64,000 nt of DNA from Lutjanus erythropterus (lineage: Eukaryota > Chordata > Actinopteri > Lutjaniformes > Lutjanidae): contig CM034610.1 in NCBI GenBank assembly GCA_020091685.1, positions 14,946,724-15,010,723 of the forward strand, in the 5' to 3' direction. Under the pieces are notes generated by a model, which was given only the letters and a program-made list of their open reading frames with translations, did no database searches and was not told the origin of the DNA. Of the stretch, positions 55,137 to 64,000 are shown piece after piece (positions within the stretch are counted from its first letter, which is position 1; each line of letters starts with the position of its first letter). The translations under genes were made by a program, and so were the position numbers.

Positions 55137-55430
55137 GAACTAATATGGTCCAAATTTTAAAGTCTATTTTTGGTCCAAATTTGGACCTGATCAGACAGAC
55201 TAAACATGGCCCAAGTTTCACTGTCTACTTTTGGGCAAAATTTGGACCAAATCGGACTGACTAAACACTGCCAAAATTTTAATGCCTATAATCGGGCTGC
55301 ATTTGGACCAAATCGGCATCTATTTTTGGGCTACATCTGGACCAAATTAACACATATTTTTAGGCAACATTTGGACCAAATCAGATGGACTAAACAACGC
55401 CCAAATTTTAAAGTCAATTTTTGTGCCAAA
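55137..55430 (+). repeat. Degenerate minisatellite, unit about 60 bp
   Basis: Five to six diverged units share the words 'tttggaccaaatc(a/g)g', 'actaaacan(t/c)gcc(c)aa' and 'tctatttttgg'. Some units are shortened. The open frame 55206-55436 shows the same repeat pattern at protein level (DQIGLTKH and DQIRWTKQ) and is not a gene. Confidence 0.75.
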
Positions 55431-55929
55431 AAGTAGCCACAACGGGCTGACCAGATTTAGCTAAAAAGGCAATACTGAAATGACGTCAGGTACCGGGTGG
55501 GGATGTAATGAGAGCAAGCAAACCTGACATGAGGGACAAACTGCAGAATAATTCAACTTTCCCTCTCATTATATTTTCATTTGCACGATTTCAATTTTTT
55601 GTTCTGCAGAGGAGCATTTAGATTGACATTAAACCCACAAAAGGGACGTGTATCCCCATGAATATGATTATGAAAATTCTCATACTGTCAGCTTTGTTGT
55701 GGGGAAGCTTTCCCACATTTGCATCAGGTCTATTTAGACCCGAGATTAGAGTATTGATCTCTGAATGTGACCCCTTTGGGTGTGTTGTCGTGAATTATGG
55801 TCTCATCTATGACACAAAGCAAGTAGGACATGAATCCTTCATAGTCATGCAGAAAATCCTCAGAGCATGCGATGAAACGTCTCTCATGCCAAGTCGTCGG
55901 GTCAGTCTCTCCAGTGGACGGGGATCAGT

Positions 55930-63884
<7,955 letters not shown>

Positions 63885-64000
63885 TTATATTTGAAGATGA
63901 TACATCAGAGGCTGCGACCTGCTGATGAAACAGGCAGCAATATTCAAGCTCCTGTAATCAATATTTTTTATATTAGCAGTGGATTAAATGATTGTGTGTA

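Overview
This window is vertebrate nuclear DNA, most likely from a ray-finned (teleost, probably percomorph) fish. It has long AT-rich introns with GT-AG splice sites, many short inverted-repeat DNA transposons of the kinds common in fish genomes, and one LTR retrotransposon. Genes had to be assembled exon by exon; reading frames and intron phases agree across every junction given for the five named genes. Gene names come from recognising the proteins by eye, since no database search was possible.

Five protein-coding genes are supported. In order they are tlcd3b/fam57b (+, CDS 6140-12793, 302 aa), pagr1 (-, 15997-18741, 275 aa), kif22 (+, 25117-33749, 628 aa), prrt2 (+, 36522-41260, 224 aa) and the 3' part of doc2a (-, 55930-63773, running off the right edge). 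All five have human counterparts in the 16p11.2 interval, so this is a fish version of that block in a different order and with intervening genes missing. A sixth, unrecognised minus-strand transcription unit may lie at about 1.2-3.7 kb, but the support is weak.

Layout: 1-6 kb holds dispersed repeats and a CpG-containing promoter-like region with two TCTCGCGAG-type elements. 6-16 kb is tlcd3b with its long 3' UTR. 16-24.3 kb is pagr1, whose 5' UTR intron contains a 5 kb Ty3/gypsy-type element (18861-23897). That element has LTRs, a tRNA-His primer site and an intact integrase, but has lost protease and most of the reverse transcriptase. 24.1-24.8 kb is a compact divergent promoter between pagr1 and kif22 with NRF1-, YY1-, CCAAT- and CHR-like motifs. 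24.8-33.9 kb is kif22, including an internal duplication that left a decayed copy of two exon edges in intron 4. 34-41.4 kb is prrt2, whose introns are largely TTAA-flanked transposons. 41.4-55.9 kb is gene-poor, with repeats, GATA/GACA microsatellites and a minisatellite. 55.9-64 kb is the doc2a C2B domain spread over four exons.

The genes do not form a pathway. TLCD3B is a TLC-domain ceramide-related membrane protein. PAGR1 is a subunit of the KMT2C/D histone methyltransferase complexes. KIF22 is a chromokinesin. PRRT2 and DOC2A both act in presynaptic vesicle release. I see no CRISPR array, operon, phage or clearly novel system. The best leads are the regulatory motif clusters, the internal kif22 duplication and the deletion-derivative retroelement.
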